From NCBI RefSeq assembly GCF_002994745.2, contig NC_037092.1, forward strand, positions 26,951,001 to 27,015,000: 64,000 nucleotides of DNA. Direction: 5' to 3'. The stretch comes from Rosa chinensis. Lineage: Eukaryota; Streptophyta; Magnoliopsida; Rosales; Rosaceae. How positions within the stretch are numbered: the stretch's first letter is position 1; every line of letters starts with the position of its first letter. This document shows, piece after piece, positions 23,070 through 35,689 of this stretch. The translations under genes were made by a program, and so were the position numbers. The notes under the pieces were generated by a model. The model was not told the DNA's origin. It searched no databases and saw only the letters and a program-made list of their open reading frames with translations.

Positions 23070-26000
23070 TTAAAAGAACCACCATCTCCGTTGTCGGCTC
23101 CTCTGCAAGAAAACGGGAAAGTTAGCAGTGCAGGATAAATACACATTCAGAATTTCCATAAGGCGAGTAATTAAGTATGAAATTTGTAAACTATTTTCAT
23201 GCGTTAAAATGTGGGTCTTAGGTTGAGCATTCATGAACCAAGTATACAAAAGCTAACCATCAGTATTTGAAAAGATGCCAACCATTAAATTCTAGAATAT
23301 TTTACCAAAGGAAATTTCTAGAATGGAGCGCCCAGTTGGACGTTCAGACATAGAGAATTCTAAAGGGAGCACTGGAATACAATGAAAGGAGGTTCTTCAC
23401 ATAACATGATTTGACGTACAAGACTTTCTTAAACATAGTTTACACTTTCAATGTTACATGTCAAGTCAAATTCAACCTATTAGTAAAGTCCACAGTCCAA
23501 GAGAGATTACTTAGGGAAGTGGAATGAGAAAAGAAATTTAAAAGAAGCAATCAATCCCTAAAATGATTAACATTAGGAGGCAGGGTCATAGTGAAGCAAT
23601 AGCTTAAAGATGATGAGCCGAGCCATAACTAAATGAGCAAGAAGTTGAACGTCGTAAGAAATGATAAATAGGTATAATCTACACATTCTCTATTACTATA
23701 AGTAATAATAAACAATATATTATGATGTGTGTGTGTGTGTTTTCAAAGATACCTAGTAATAGGATTCTTTCTTAGTTTTTTTAACAGTAATAGAGTTCTC
23801 TATATAAGCATTTTTGCAATGTATATTCAGAATAAGTTAATGCTTGCCAAGAGTTAATATAAGAATGATAAGAAAAAGTGGTAAAACCTTCTGATTCTGT
23901 TCTTGTGGTGGTAGTATAATAGGCTGAGAGAGGGTCCCACTGTCGATCTTCTGCATGTATGGCCGTACCTTCTCCGCCAACATCTCATTCAACTGACCAT
24001 CAAAATGAATATATAAGGTCATTTTACTGAAGAATAACAGCTAACAAATAAACAATCACAAGAGAAAAGACGGAGTTTCCATAGAAATTAAGGGCAGTAT
24101 TTGTTAAAATGAGTTCAGGCATGTGCAATGTACATAGTTTGTGTGATTCTGATCCTCTAGATCCTCTAGATTTCTTGACCTGTAGTTTCATTCTCTCAAT
24201 ACTTCCAGGTCATTATCTATTACGAAATCTTTTTCTTATATATATCTCAAAAACTCTTCATGCCAGGAGTCCATTGGTCATTGCTTGGCACTTGCATTTC
24301 CCACCCAGATTATTCGTGCGAGTGTTGGGAGATACAAGATAATGTTACTACATTTGCATGACTAAAACAGTATGGTAGTGCGTGCCTCATTCCAATTTTT
24401 GCAGTGGATACTATTTTTTGCTTCAATTCCTATTTATCTCTTGAGCTCCTTAAGGAAGAGGAAAAAGGAAAAGCAAGTCCATTAACTTCCATTAGTACAT
24501 AAGACTGAAAGTTACAAACCTTTTCTTGACGCCATTTAGTCTCCCATTGTGCATCCAAAATTTTGTCAGCGATTTCTCGCTGAGCATTAAGAAGAACGGT
24601 CATTTCATAAAACTTTCCAGGATCTTTGAGATCCTCCTTGCTCCAGGAAGATGCATCCAATGGAAGGTCCAGTTCCTGCTAGTGCTCTAAAAGTTAGGTT
24701 ATGCATCTTCCTCTTCTTTATGCCTGACAGATAAAAGAATAAAATCTAATATGTAGTCATATGAGAGGTTACGTACTCCCCAATTTTGTGGCCTTGCTGG
24801 AGGATTTAGTTTCATGACTTCTGCTTCAAGTGCCTTCTTCGCTTTATAGAAAGGGATATTTTTTACAATAACAGGATCATCTCTTGCACGAGCAGGATCT
24901 ATGGAGATCAAGGCCTATCAAGTAATTATATATCAAGGACCTTTCTCAAATGAAAAGTAAAGTATAAAAAATGACATAAAAAATTATAGGAAACTGCAGA
25001 AACTATGCATTTTTAAAATGTATGAATTCAATTATCAATGTATCTAGTTTTGACTAAATCAAAAAGTACACACCAGATGGCTATAAGATATTACCTCACC
25101 ACCAAATTATGAAAGAGTTCTATAAAGGACATTGGAGCTGTAGCTTAGAGAGAAAGATCTTCTATAAAATTAAGAAGAAAAGGCAAGAGAAGCTGGTAAA
25201 ATGGGGCCAAGGCCAATAAGAAAAATTATGCAAGGGTTTTTTTGCTGTTAGTAGAGAATGATATCAAGTTTTCTTCGTGAATTTCCACTAACTATATGTC
25301 AGCCATATTAACTTGATATCTATCCAACAAATTTTTCAATTGGACCACGGATCGCATTTTCAGTCACTATAGTAAATTCTGCCAAAAAAGGTAAGTACAC
25401 CTTAAATCATGCAGAAAAATCAAGCTCATATTCAAAAGAATGTGCGACTAAAAGTTCCATTATACAGTAAATTTCTTACTTCCTGCAAGTGCTCCCAGCC
25501 AGGTTTTCGCTTGGCCACCACATCACGAAGTTGATCATACCGCATAGATTCCTAACCGAGACACAGAAACAAGGTAATGGAGTAAGGCAATATCACAATT
25601 TTGTTTTAATGAACTACTGAAACAATGACAAATGCCAGTGGAAAACGGGATATTATCAAGGCAAAGCTTACAAGAATTGGGTTTCCCTTTTTATTTTATT
25701 TTTAAGAAAAGAGGCATAATCTTCTCCAAACCAAGGGAAAGCTTACATTTTGTAAGTATCTTTAAATATCATTTATAAGGCAACTGAATTTTCCCATCAC
25801 AATATGATAAGAAACAAGATAATAGTCATAATACTAGGTTGTATATCAAAAACTATTAGATATACAACATTTATGAATCAAAAACCTTGTATTGCCACCA
25901 AAGTTTTTGTTTGACATCATCATCATAGTCGTAACCACCCACAACCCGAGGCAAGGTAAATAGCCAAAATGCAGCAATGCTGGGATCTTTCATGCTGTCA

Positions 26001-29000
26001 ACTATATGCTGAAACAGATCAATAACAGAATATCAGATAAGATCAGGATGTCAAAGTTGATTTTTCGTTGCAGCATACTAACATTAATTATATTCCTTTC
26101 TATGCATAAAAACAGAAATTATAAGAAGTTTCATTTACTTAGCATATACAAAGTATTTATACATATATACACACCAAAATTATATAGAGACTAGAAAAGA
26201 AGGCCAACAATAGTAACTGGAGGAATACAAAACATTGATCTTCAAACATATATGTCCTTGATATTTCTAAGACTGTTAACAGCTAACAACCATAACAACA
26301 AAAAAGTAATACCGTATTTGAAGACTATTATAACCACCCTTGATGACATGGATCTCTTAAACAATAGAAGACAGGATGACACAGGCAACGGCTAAATTCC
26401 TTCATGGATACTAAACTTTGCTATGCAACTAAATATTCTAGCTACTAATTATACACATCAAAACAGAAACACTTCTCACTAAAGATAATAGCAGATGATA
26501 TGATACTAGCCTCATAAGGGTAGTCCATCTTCTTCATAACATTGTAGGCTTTCCAGGGAGGCTCCATTATCTGCAAGTATACAGAAAACAACAAACAAGG
26601 GTATAAGGATGGAAGCATTACTGAAGATTCATGGATGAAATAAGAGGACATGATATATAATTTACCCCAAATGCTTTGAACTGAACTTCCTTTTTCCATA
26701 AAACAAATTTTTGTTAATCTACATTTTAAAATACATATGGAATGACACATCCACAAAAGGGCACAGGCCCTCCTTCCTGCATACTACACATCATTTTTTA
26801 CTGAAGGCTAGATATAATCAGCTGCCAAAGAAATTGCTGTAGAATAATAATATTGATTGATCAATGTAATGCAGTAGTACCCTTTTTGGAAACCCAAGAA
26901 TAAGCAAAGATGTAATTTAATAGTCCAAGTCAGCAAAAGTAGAGTGTTTCCAAGATTTGATGTTAAATTTGACTAAGAGTACTTATTTGACTCTAGCGTT
27001 TTTAACAAAAATCTAAGAAGTCTTAATGTCTTTCAGTTCGCCAAGGGTCCATAGTTATTTAATGAGTCTGTCTGAGATGTATTTGAAGCCTATACATGCT
27101 TTGTAGATGGAATGAACAAAAACAGGATGTTGTTCAAGGCTCCTCCTACCTTGTTCTCTCCTCCATTTGTTATCTATTTACTTTAGTTCTCTGAAACTAC
27201 AACAACCAAAACCTTCTCTGTCTTTTCTATTTCTTAAATTTTCTATCTTTCTATGCCCTCCATAACCATCCTCAAAGCCACCCTTGACTTACCCTACACC
27301 AGATTGAAAGAGGTTTGCTCGAAAATAACACATTGCCCTTGTATAACATATGAAATCAATCTCCAAATAGACAGCAGACAGTAAATTATAAGAGTAAATT
27401 ATTCAATGTAGACAACTGTAGTAATTGGTAACCAATCAATCTTGTTCCTTGTTCTGGACTTGAAAACAATATAACTACAATGCACTTGAAACTCCTAAAT
27501 CAACTCACATCATCTGCAGAGATTCTGACTTGTAATTTGTTTTTGCACTCAGGACAGCTCATTACACCCTGTAACACAATAAATATCTCATGTCATGTCT
27601 AAAGCCAGCAGTCAGAAGCTGAAAGACTGGAAGACAAGTACGATTTTACACAGAGACAAGCATATAGCATTGTGCCTAGATCACAACGAGCAATTCTAAA
27701 AAAGGAATTGTAAACTTTATGAAAGGTTGGGTTACCCACTTTTAAATCGCACGAGTGTAAAATAGTTAGAAGTGTTTATCTCTGTCACACATGCTGGCGT
27801 GTGCAAACACACATTAATAGTCAAAGCACAGAGTACCAAGCTACCATTCATTAACTGTGGCACATCACATCACCCTATTTTACGTAGGAGGCTATATTAT
27901 GGAGTGCAGCCTCCTCAGTTTCTGAAATGATAGCCCCAATGGTTTGGATAAAAATACTGAATTCAATTCAAAACAGTGGAAAATTTGTGCAACTAATCAA
28001 CTGTTCTTGGAGCAAACATTTTACCGTGCCATCACAGGTCAGGCAGTCTTTAGACGGCAATGGTGTATGAAGATTTATGGCAGATGGAAGATGAACCAAC
28101 TCAGCACGACTGTCAGCAATAGCATCTGCAACACATTCAGCCGTTTCCCTCTCCCCACTGCATGAGTATTCATTGGAGAAATAAGATGCTAGGCAAATAT
28201 CAGAGCTTTAGCAAAACACTAGATATTTTTGCTTATTTGTGGGGCTACACATTCTATTTAAACATTATACCAGAAATTAGAATTTTTCCCTCATATATTT
28301 TGGCTAGTTGAGACTTCAAAAAAATCATAAAATACCGTTGGAAGTTGAATCATATAGCCTTAACATACTGGAGGAAGAATTATCAGTTTTCGACTTTGAT
28401 CTCCACAAGTTCTTGGAAAAGGGGGTACACGTGGTACGCCACATACACTAATACACTATAAACTAAACTCCTAAAGTGATTACTATGCCAAATGAGGCTA
28501 CTTGCACAGCTGAGAATTCTAAGATATCACTTATTACAATACATTACCAAACAAATTCTCACACAGGCAGAGTTTATTAGCCATATTCCCTGTCTGCACA
28601 AGATTAAGAAATGCCCATAAAAATAAGTGCCAACCTTTTCAAGATTCAGCATACATTTGAAAGCCAAAAAGCTAAATATCTGGAAAATTTAAAGCTTTAA
28701 AATCTTTTAATTTTCTGATAAATGAGAGGATGTTATAGCTCATAGAGTTCCATGGTTTCAGACTTGGGAACTAAATTGAAGGATAAGCTTACCTTTTCAA
28801 TGTGTAATTTTTCACTTGGTAGTGCACCCTCCCTGACCCTTTGCACAAGGTACACCGCAATGCCTGCCAACCGTTGCAGGTTTCACAGTTCCTACACTTC
28901 AAAACGGTACTTGAGCAATTATGGACCATCAACTAAACTATAAAAGCCCCCCAATTAAAAACACAGGACAATATTCACTGCTAAGACCATTTTAAGTCTG

Positions 29001-30084
29001 ATTTGTCAAATTAGGAGAACTAGATTTTGAATATAAACATGGTTTTCCACATTCACACCGAAACTCTCTAGCTGTGTACAAATTACTTCTGAATTATAAA
29101 TCGCACGATGGTGACTAGTACAATAACAGAAAAAAAAAAATAGAAAGGCAGCACTAACAAAAATATATATACATATACACATACTATAATAGTTTTTATT
29201 TATTTAAATTTTTTTTTTTTTACCATATAGTTATTTTTACAGCATTGATCATGTTAATATCGTCTGAATGTGCAGTTTGATCAACAGTCTGGCACTCTAT
29301 CGTTACGATATATGTAATGAATATACATATGATATATATTTACATATAGTACAAGAATAGGCTATACAGTGTTAGATATCATAATCTCAAGCTGAGAATA
29401 TAACCATAATGAAAGACAAAGATAACCATGAGAATTGAAAGACACTGAACAGTACCTCTGGCATATCACCTTCTTTCCCATCTCTAGCGCTATGTCATAA
29501 GTCCCTAGAGTAGCTACTACCTGAAATCAACCATTCCAACCATGACGAAAACCGAAACAGACTTCACCACTCAATATCAGACAACTTCCAAAGGCAGAAA
29601 CAAATTGAAACCCACTTGACTGACTTACAAATACATTTCAACTAGCCCATAAACATATATAGACACCAATTCAACATCATTTCACACTAACCCAATATCC
29701 ATTGACAAAAAACCTATTGACCCGAAATCCATTCTCTCATCCCAAACTCACAAACCCATCAACGCATTTCCACTCAGAAGTGAAAAACCACTGTAAATTC
29801 CCAAACTTTTCACACAAAGCAAAACCCCCCACATGATAAAAGCTCGGAGCTTTACAAGAACTCACAAATATTGAGGCGTAAGAGAGCTTGGAAATCAACT
29901 CGGGCACGCCAAAGCCACGCTGGGCGGAGCCGGCAACGTCAATGGCGATAGTGAAAGGAGAGAGCACAAGCTTTACGGGGAACTCGAAAATGTCGATGAG
30001 CTGCTGACCATAGCGAGCTGTGAAGAGCTTGTATTGGACATCAGCAAACTTCTTGACGCTCTTTACGAGGCGGTCTCTTGACAT
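23070..30084 (-). CDS. Protein with DnaJ-type Cys-rich zinc domain, no J domain
   Basis: Twelve exons join in frame to 420 residues: 30084-29866, 29520-29456, 28891-28793, 28157-28025, 27568-27509, 26570-26511, 26008-25886, 25551-25480, 24914-24777, 24675-24520, 23992-23888 and 23102-23070. Four CxxC pairs at residues 97-100 (CETC), 108-111 (CTLC), 166-169 (CLTC) and 177-180 (CPEC) form two zinc sites like those of DnaJ; a J domain is absent. The rest is charged and helical (KAKKALEAEVMKLNPP, LNAQREIADKILDAQW), ending in a basic/aromatic tail (RSRQRRWWFF). Plant databases usually label this conserved family 'chaperone DnaJ-related'; the biochemical role is not established by sequence. All introns are GT-AG except the one after exon 6, which starts GC. 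The start ATG opens MSRDRLVKSVKKFADVQYKL, and its leader lies directly upstream. Confidence 0.92.
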
Positions 30085-30370
30085 TGTTGGAAGAGAGCGA
30101 GCGAGAGAGAGAGTGGCTTTCTAATTTGCAGAGGTGAGTGAGAGGGTTGGATAATGTACTGAACTGGAAAGGAAGACCGGATAGTCATTCATGTACTTGT
30201 GCCCAAACACTCGGCTTCAACATACTGGGCCTAGTGGAGAATTTCTCATTCTTTTTGGGCATATGGCTACTAAAAACACCTCTTATCATTCCGGCCCACG
30301 TTTTTTGTGTTTTTTTTCTTTAGCGGAAACGTCGCTTGTATTAATAAAGAAAATATTGGGGTGCTTGAGC
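29998..30370. repeat. Duplicated flank, copy 1 (exon 1 edge and upstream side)
   Basis: GAGCTGCTGACCATAG (29998-30013, inside exon 1) and the upstream block from about 30175 (GTGCCCAAACACTCGGCTTC) to about 30370 match 36532-36755. In copy 2 these pieces follow directly on the sequence that lies downstream of the gene in copy 1. Confidence 0.85.
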
Positions 30371-30554
30371 TATAAGAACTAAGGCCTAGTTTGGGATTAC
30401 TGCGCTGTAAGAAGAAACGCTTTTAGAATAGCTGTGAGAGGAAGAGCTTTCGAAATTGCTGTGAAAAGAAGCAGTTGAGTGTTTGGTAAACTGTTTTTAA
30501 AAGTGCTGTGAGAACGAAAAGCAATTTCTAGGCGTTTGGTAAGTTGTAAGTAAA

Positions 30555-31345
30555 AGGAAAAATGTCTATTTACCCAAATTTGAGCAACACTAACCCTACT
30601 TACCCAAACATCTTGTGAGATTGCCCACTTATCCAATAATTTACATATTTTTTGCCCTAATACCCAATTAAGTTTTTTTTATTTTATTGTTTTCTATTTA
30701 TTTTTAGGACAATTTTGCCCTCTCTCTCTTTGTCACTTAGAGAGAGTCATTGGAGACTTCGCGGGACTCCAGTGGCCAGATTCCGGTAACCCGCCACCAG
30801 ACCTTGATCAGATTCCGACAACCGGTCACCGGAATCCCTTGGCAGGACCGGCGACAGGAATCTGGCGTCCGATTTTATTGCCCCCCAATAATCTTATTAT
30901 TACCCCCCAATAATCTTTATATTGCCCCCTCAATAATCTTATTATTGCTTTCCAATAATCTTTCCAATATGGAAGGAGCTCCTCCAACGTTGTCTATGTT
31001 GTTGCGGTGGTTTGTTTCTCCAAAAAATTAGCAGATTTCAATATGGGATGTTGCTAGTAGTGATTGTTTTGTTTATTACTAAGCATTGCATTACCTCAAG
31101 ATCAACTTCACTTTCACTACTAGCGTTGTCCGCCGTTAGGACACTTAGAGCTGGGACTCCGTTGCCGCCCAATTCCTCAAGCACAGTTCCAACCTCCACC
31201 GCCTCACTCCTCAGATGCAAACGCAAGTTCCACAACCTCCAACGCCACCTTCAACCACCTCAAAGACGCCGTTTGCAACGGTGACGACGCCAACAATGCA
31301 TCCTCCCCAAATTTGGGCATTTGGTCAAGATCCCTAAATAAAAAG
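30555..31345. mobile_element. Second Pack-MULE-like element, inverted relative to the first
   Basis: The left arm (TATTTACCCAAATTTGAG, GATTGCCCACTTATCCAAT, TAATACCCAATTAAG) and the right end (CCCCAAATTTGGGCATTTGGTCA) are inverted relatives. The left arm, the CCGG-rich subterminal block (about 30755-30870) and the CCCCCCAATAATCTTATTATT array are reverse-complement relatives of 20000-20450 in the first element. The interior (about 31100-31300) is GC-rich and Pro/Ser/Thr-coding in several frames, probably another captured fragment whose donor I do not recognise. No target duplication was found. Confidence 0.58.
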
Positions 31346-32368
31346 TGCTATGGTTGAGTGTAATTACCAAATTGGCCATAAATGCTAAATATGCTACTAA
31401 AATACATAATTTTGTTTTATGATTATGTGACCGTACTAAATTAAAATTAATACAGTCCTTGTACACTAGTTCAAATTATCAATGAATCCCTTTTATCTCA
31501 ATATGTATATTAATAATATAAATTATATAATCAATTTTAGGTTTTTTGGTTATATATTGTGAACCCCTGAAAATTTAAGGATTTAAGATATAATTATTTG
31601 AGATTTATATTTGCGCTCTCGATAATTATTAAGAGTGTTCGGGAGTAATTTCAAAATTTTTCAGTAAGTGAAATTTTCAATTTGATAACTCGATAGTAAA
31701 GTACACCTTACGATAAGTCCATGGAAATTTTCGAACGTCGGAGCTATTTATTTCATATTTAGGAAGTTTGGAAATAAGGAAATTTATTTTAAATAAAAGA
31801 AAATTGGCAGTGTGATCTGGACCATAGATTTCAATCACCATTTAATCTGGGCCGTTGCTTTCAACTCTATAAGGGCCAAGATCAGATCAACAACCTGGAA
31901 ACCTCCAGACACGTCGCTGGTATCCGCAACAGGACCCGATCTTCACTTTCGATTCCGGCCATCTCCAGGTGTCAAAATACCCACGTTCGGACCGCATCGC
32001 CGTCTCGACCAAGCTTATAACTTGGGTTTTCACCGACTAGCTCCGATGAAGGCGATTCGAAGCCAAGAAGCTCCGACCTTTCTGGCGGATTTTTGGCGTT
32101 TTCCGGCAACTCCGGCGATCATCGGCAATGCATGAGGTACAAAAGTGTATCTCATCTTCACACTCTACCTATAAAGATACTAGAGAAACTTCTTCACCAT
32201 GAGAAGAGGTGAAATTCAAATCAACTTGTATGTGAAAAGCAGCAAATTGATATAGTGTTCAAGTTTCATACTGTGATATATATAAATAGTTTTTGGGATT
32301 ATTAAATAAATGAGTTTTTTCTAAGAAAAACAAAGATGGAATGTAGAAAAGCTACTGACATTCGGCCG
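31346..32368. other. Intergenic, possible LTR remnant
   Basis: Mostly AT-rich. The block from about 31800 to 32140 is GC-richer, with phrases such as GATCTGGACCATAGATTTC and CGGCGATCATCGG that recall retrotransposon LTR or leader sequence. No ends or domains were found, and no gene was recognised. Confidence 0.3.
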
Positions 32369-32552
32369 TATTAATTCACATTATCCAAACCACACGGACA
32401 ATTTTGTAATTTACTTGTCAATAGAAACAATTCAAAAAAGGAAGGAATCTGACCGCAAAGTATAAATTCACATTATTCAAACCATAAGAGCAGTTTCATA
32501 ATTTACTTGTCAATAGAAATAATTTAAAAATGGAAGGAATTTGAGTGCAAGG
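32369..32552. repeat. Two tandem copies of a 91-bp unit
   Basis: AATTCACATTAT.CAAACCA followed by AATTTACTTGTCAATAGAAA occurs at 32373 and again 91 bases later, with about 85% agreement by eye. Confidence 0.8.
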
Positions 32553-32674
32553 TATAATACCTTGCACATGGGCCTTGCACACTAGCGCATAGGAGCGAAA
32601 TAAAAAAAAAAAAAGACCTGCTGATGGCAATTTATGAGCTAAAAATGTATGTAGTGGTAATTTGTTATTCATTA

Positions 32675-32755
32675 TAATGGAACAGGCCAGTGATCATAGC
32701 TAGCCTGGCTTTCGTTAACTAGCCTGGCTTTCGTCTGTACGTTATTCATCTGTAT
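32675..32755. repeat. Duplicated flank, copy 2 (outer piece)
   Basis: ATTCATTATAATGGAACAGGC and CTAGCCTGGCTTTCGTT match 21786-21880. In copy 2 this piece is separated from the rest of the duplicate (35690-36755) by the kinase remnant. Confidence 0.65.
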
Positions 32756-32938
32756 CGTGCCAAGCGGCCAAGCCTAATCCACAAGTCAACAATGCATTTG
32801 TTTCATTTTAAGCAATACAAGTCTAGGCCAAGTCAAGTCAATACCATACCATAAAAGAGTAATATATCCCCTGATTTCCATATAGCTAGGTTCTGAACAA
32901 TTCAACTTCTCTCTCTCCCCAAACTAGTTCTTCTTCAA

Positions 32939-32998
32939 CTTCGTGGGAATCGTCTCAGCGGTAGCATCCCATATGACATAGGTACTCTTCCTAAATCC
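32939..32998 (+). pseudogene. Last LRR remnant of the receptor kinase
   Basis: One frame reads [20 protein letters not shown], the typical LxxNxLxGxIPxxIG leucine-rich repeat of plant receptor kinases. It is not in the frame of the following kinase ORF, and no other LRR is present upstream. The ectodomain has therefore been lost. Confidence 0.75.
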
Positions 32999-33033
32999 TC
33001 CACTCTTCTCCATCCAATTCTAGTAGCATAAAC

Positions 33034-34278
33034 ATGCTGCTGCATATGAAAATCTTTGTTCATGGCACCATCATCTTAGCTGTTTTCTGTTTCGGGTATT
33101 TAGTTGTGACTCTATGTCAACGCGGTAGGAAAAACCAATATGATTTCAGACCAGCACCAAAGAATGGTGATTTATTCTCAATATGGAATTTTGATGGGAG
33201 AATTGCATATGAGGATATCATGGAAGCAACAGAGGAGTTTGACATCAAGTTCTGTATTGGAACCGGAACTTACGGTAGTGTTTACAAAGCACAGCTACCA
33301 AGCGGCAAAGTAGTTGCCTTGAAGAAGCTTCACCATTGGGAAGCTGAGGAGCCGGCTCTGTTCAAATGTTTCAGCAATGAAATAAGAATGTTATCAGAGA
33401 TCAGACATCGAAACATTGTGAAGCTTCATGGTTTTTGTTTGCACAAGCGTTGTATGTTCTTGGTCTATGAATACAAGGAAAGAGGAAGCTTATATAGTGT
33501 TCTAAGCAACGATATTGAAGCTTCAGAATTGGATTGGACCAAGAGAGTACATATCATTGAAGGCCTAGCACATGCATTATCATACATGCATCAAAACTGC
33601 ACTATACCAATCATTCACCGAAATGTGACAAGCAGCAATATTCTTCTCAACTCTGAGATGATGGGATCTTTATCCGACTTTGGCACAGCCCGACTCTTAT
33701 ATCCTTATTCCTCAAATAGAACAATGTTAGCTGGCACTCCTGGATATGTTGCTCCAGGTGAACTTGTCTTTCTCAGCTTCTCTGCCTCGCTTTTTTCTCA
33801 TTCTTTTATGTTTCCATGCTTCTTAATATTTGTTGTTTTTGGTAAACCAGAACTTGCATTCACCATGGCCGTGACTGAGAAATGTGATGTTTATGGTTTT
33901 GGAGTGGTGGCCCTAGAAATAATCATGGGAAGACATCCTGGAGAACTGATTTCCATGATTGCAACATCTTCCTTGATGTCGACAAAGTCACCCCCGGTTT
34001 TACAAATTATGCTGAAAGATGTGTTGGATCCACGGCTATCTACTCCCAGAATTCAACCGGTAGCTTCTAGTGTGGTTAAGCTAACCACATTAGCCCTGGC
34101 ATGCCTACAGTCCAAACCAAAATGTAGGCCAACGATGGAACATGTGTCGAAGGAGCTTCTGAATCGTACTCTTCGATTGTCCAAGCCTCTTCATGAAATT
34201 TCCATACAGGAACTTATGAATCAAGAAATTAGTTCAGAAAAGAAAAAAGCAGCCCATGTGCAGTATGTTACAGCATAA
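33034..34278 (+). CDS. Truncated LRR receptor-like kinase (MIK2/At4g08850-like), HRN in place of HRD
   Basis: A signal-anchor/transmembrane segment (about residues 7-28) precedes a Ser/Thr kinase domain with glycine-rich loop GTGTYGSV (76-83), lysine in VALKK (K97) and SDFGTA (DFG at 215-217). The catalytic loop reads [13 protein letters not shown]: the catalytic Asp of HRD is Asn197, so phosphotransfer should be absent or very weak. The frame is open through 33758-33850, but GT...AG ends and the resumption at [15 protein letters not shown] show that this is the family's intron, here 93 bp, divisible by 3 and free of stops. Spliced (33034-33757, 33851-34278) it gives 383 residues. Family members have 20 or so LRRs in front, and here only one out-of-frame LRR remnant remains. 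It is a decaying gene, or a membrane-anchored pseudokinase if expressed. Confidence 0.82.
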   Translation: MLLHMKIFVHGTIILAVFCFGYLVVTLCQRGRKNQYDFRPAPKNGDLFSIWNFDGRIAYEDIMEATEEFDIKFCIGTGTYGSVYKAQLPSGKVVALKKLHHWEAEEPALFKCFSNEIRMLSEIRHRNIVKLHGFCLHKRCMFLVYEYKERGSLYSVLSNDIEASELDWTKRVHIIEGLAHALSYMHQNCTIPIIHRNVTSSNILLNSEMMGSLSDFGTARLLYPYSSNRTMLAGTPGYVAPGELVFLSFSASLFSHSFMFPCFLIFVVFGKPELAFTMAVTEKCDVYGFGVVALEIIMGRHPGELISMIATSSLMSTKSPPVLQIMLKDVLDPRLSTPRIQPVASSVVKLTTLALACLQSKPKCRPTMEHVSKELLNRTLRLSKPLHEISIQELMNQEISSEKKKAAHVQYVTA

Positions 34279-35689
34279 GGAAAATGTAATGACTAGCTGC
34301 TTCAGAAAGCAGAATGTATTACAAAAATTGATAAGGTTGAAACACAGTTGAAGAATAAACACCATTGCCTTCACAGCGTTAGGCAAATCATGTATTGCAA
34401 ATTGCCCACAAAATATGCTAGTTGCGAAACATGTATGCTCCTTTGGTGAATCAAAATTTGGTAAGTAATTAGTTAACATTATTACATATTTGGTACAAGT
34501 CCTATTAGAATACAAGTGAGGGTGAGTATTAGGATACAAGTCTCGCACATACTTCTCCTTAACACCTCCTTATTAGCATGTATCTACTGATAGTTTTGGT
34601 ACAAGTACTATTAGGATACAATTGAGGGGGAGTATTAGGATACAAGTCTCACACATACTTCCCCTCAATTGTATCCTATTCCGAATGCTTATTTTGTAGG
34701 TGACACCACAATAATGTATATATATCTTCACATTGGCCAAAGGGAGTTGACAGCATAGGATGTGCTTACAGTGAATCCTGCTAAAATGATTCAATATGGT
34801 TGCTCACACAGATTATTACAATGATTGTGCCTCCTGAAGAAGCTGTAGATTGGTTGCCAAGGGATGAAAAACTGGTAAATGAGGGAGAACAGTCAGCACC
34901 TCGTGACTTTTTGTTGTTTAATCTATTGTATGGTTCCACCATTAAGTTTTTGTGACTTTTGAATGGATATATTGTAGTTGGAACCAAAAAATGAGTTCAC
35001 ACATACGTTACATTCAGTCCTTGTATAGTTCTCTCTGATATGTTAACGGCATGGTACGGTCATAAATATTTGTTAAAAAGATACAAAACATGGGCTCCCT
35101 CGAACCAGCCAAAACAAGAAATTATTCGTGTTATGTGGATATGGTTTATGCCTCATGGAGTTATGGTTATCTTGGCACGAACACTGTAAGGAAGTCCATT
35201 TGTATAGCTGATGGGTTGAAGACAAGCTGCTCCTTTTCTTTTTCCTAATAACATAATGGATAGGAATCATTTGTAAGCAGAACAAAAGGGAAAATAAAGC
35301 AAGAAAGAAACATTTATAAGAAGTCACTGCAGAACGGATCATTTATTTACCTTGAAGAGTTACAACTAACAAAGTAATGCTATTGCCTTGACATCTTTAC
35401 AAATCATCTGTTTCCTTGAATAGTTACACCAAAGCATTTCCTTAAGACACCCCCAGAAAGGCAGAAACCAACACAAGAGCACTTCATCCGAAATGTGCAT
35501 AAACAAAGAATTAAACAAGGAAATAAAGGGCAGTAACTACAGCTGATAAGCACTCAAGCTGTGTAAGCTTCATCTAAAAAGAATTACTGTGCAAAGAACT
35601 AGAGCTTCATCTGAATTCCAAAACGTTATGAACTGAAAACCAGATAAGGCAGAGAAACCAAAGAATGGTGAGTCCTATTAGTCAAGTCA
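34279..35689. other. 3' flank of the kinase remnant, then intergenic
   Basis: No further gene was recognised. Two similar segments (GAGTATTAGGATACAAGTCTC at 34522 and 34629) flank the inverted repeat listed separately. Confidence 0.45.
34613..34677. repeat. 17-bp perfect inverted repeat
   Basis: Arms AGGATACAATTGAGGGG (34613-34629) and its exact complement (34661-34677) are separated by 31 bases. This could be a small foldback element, or the edge of an LTR-type insertion given the GAGGGGGAGTATTAGG wording. Confidence 0.8.

Noticed and set aside
22758..23138. 126-codon plus-strand frame downstream of the DnaJ-like gene
   Set aside because: It overlaps the last exon of the minus-strand gene and the duplicated flank; no domain.
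31812..32135. 107-codon open frame on the plus strand
   Set aside because: Located in LTR-like GC-rich sequence with no splice or start support and no motif.
33758..33850. 31 extra residues in the kinase ([15 protein letters not shown]...)
   Set aside because: They interrupt the conserved [13 protein letters not shown] region and have GT...AG ends; this is an intron that happens to lack stops.
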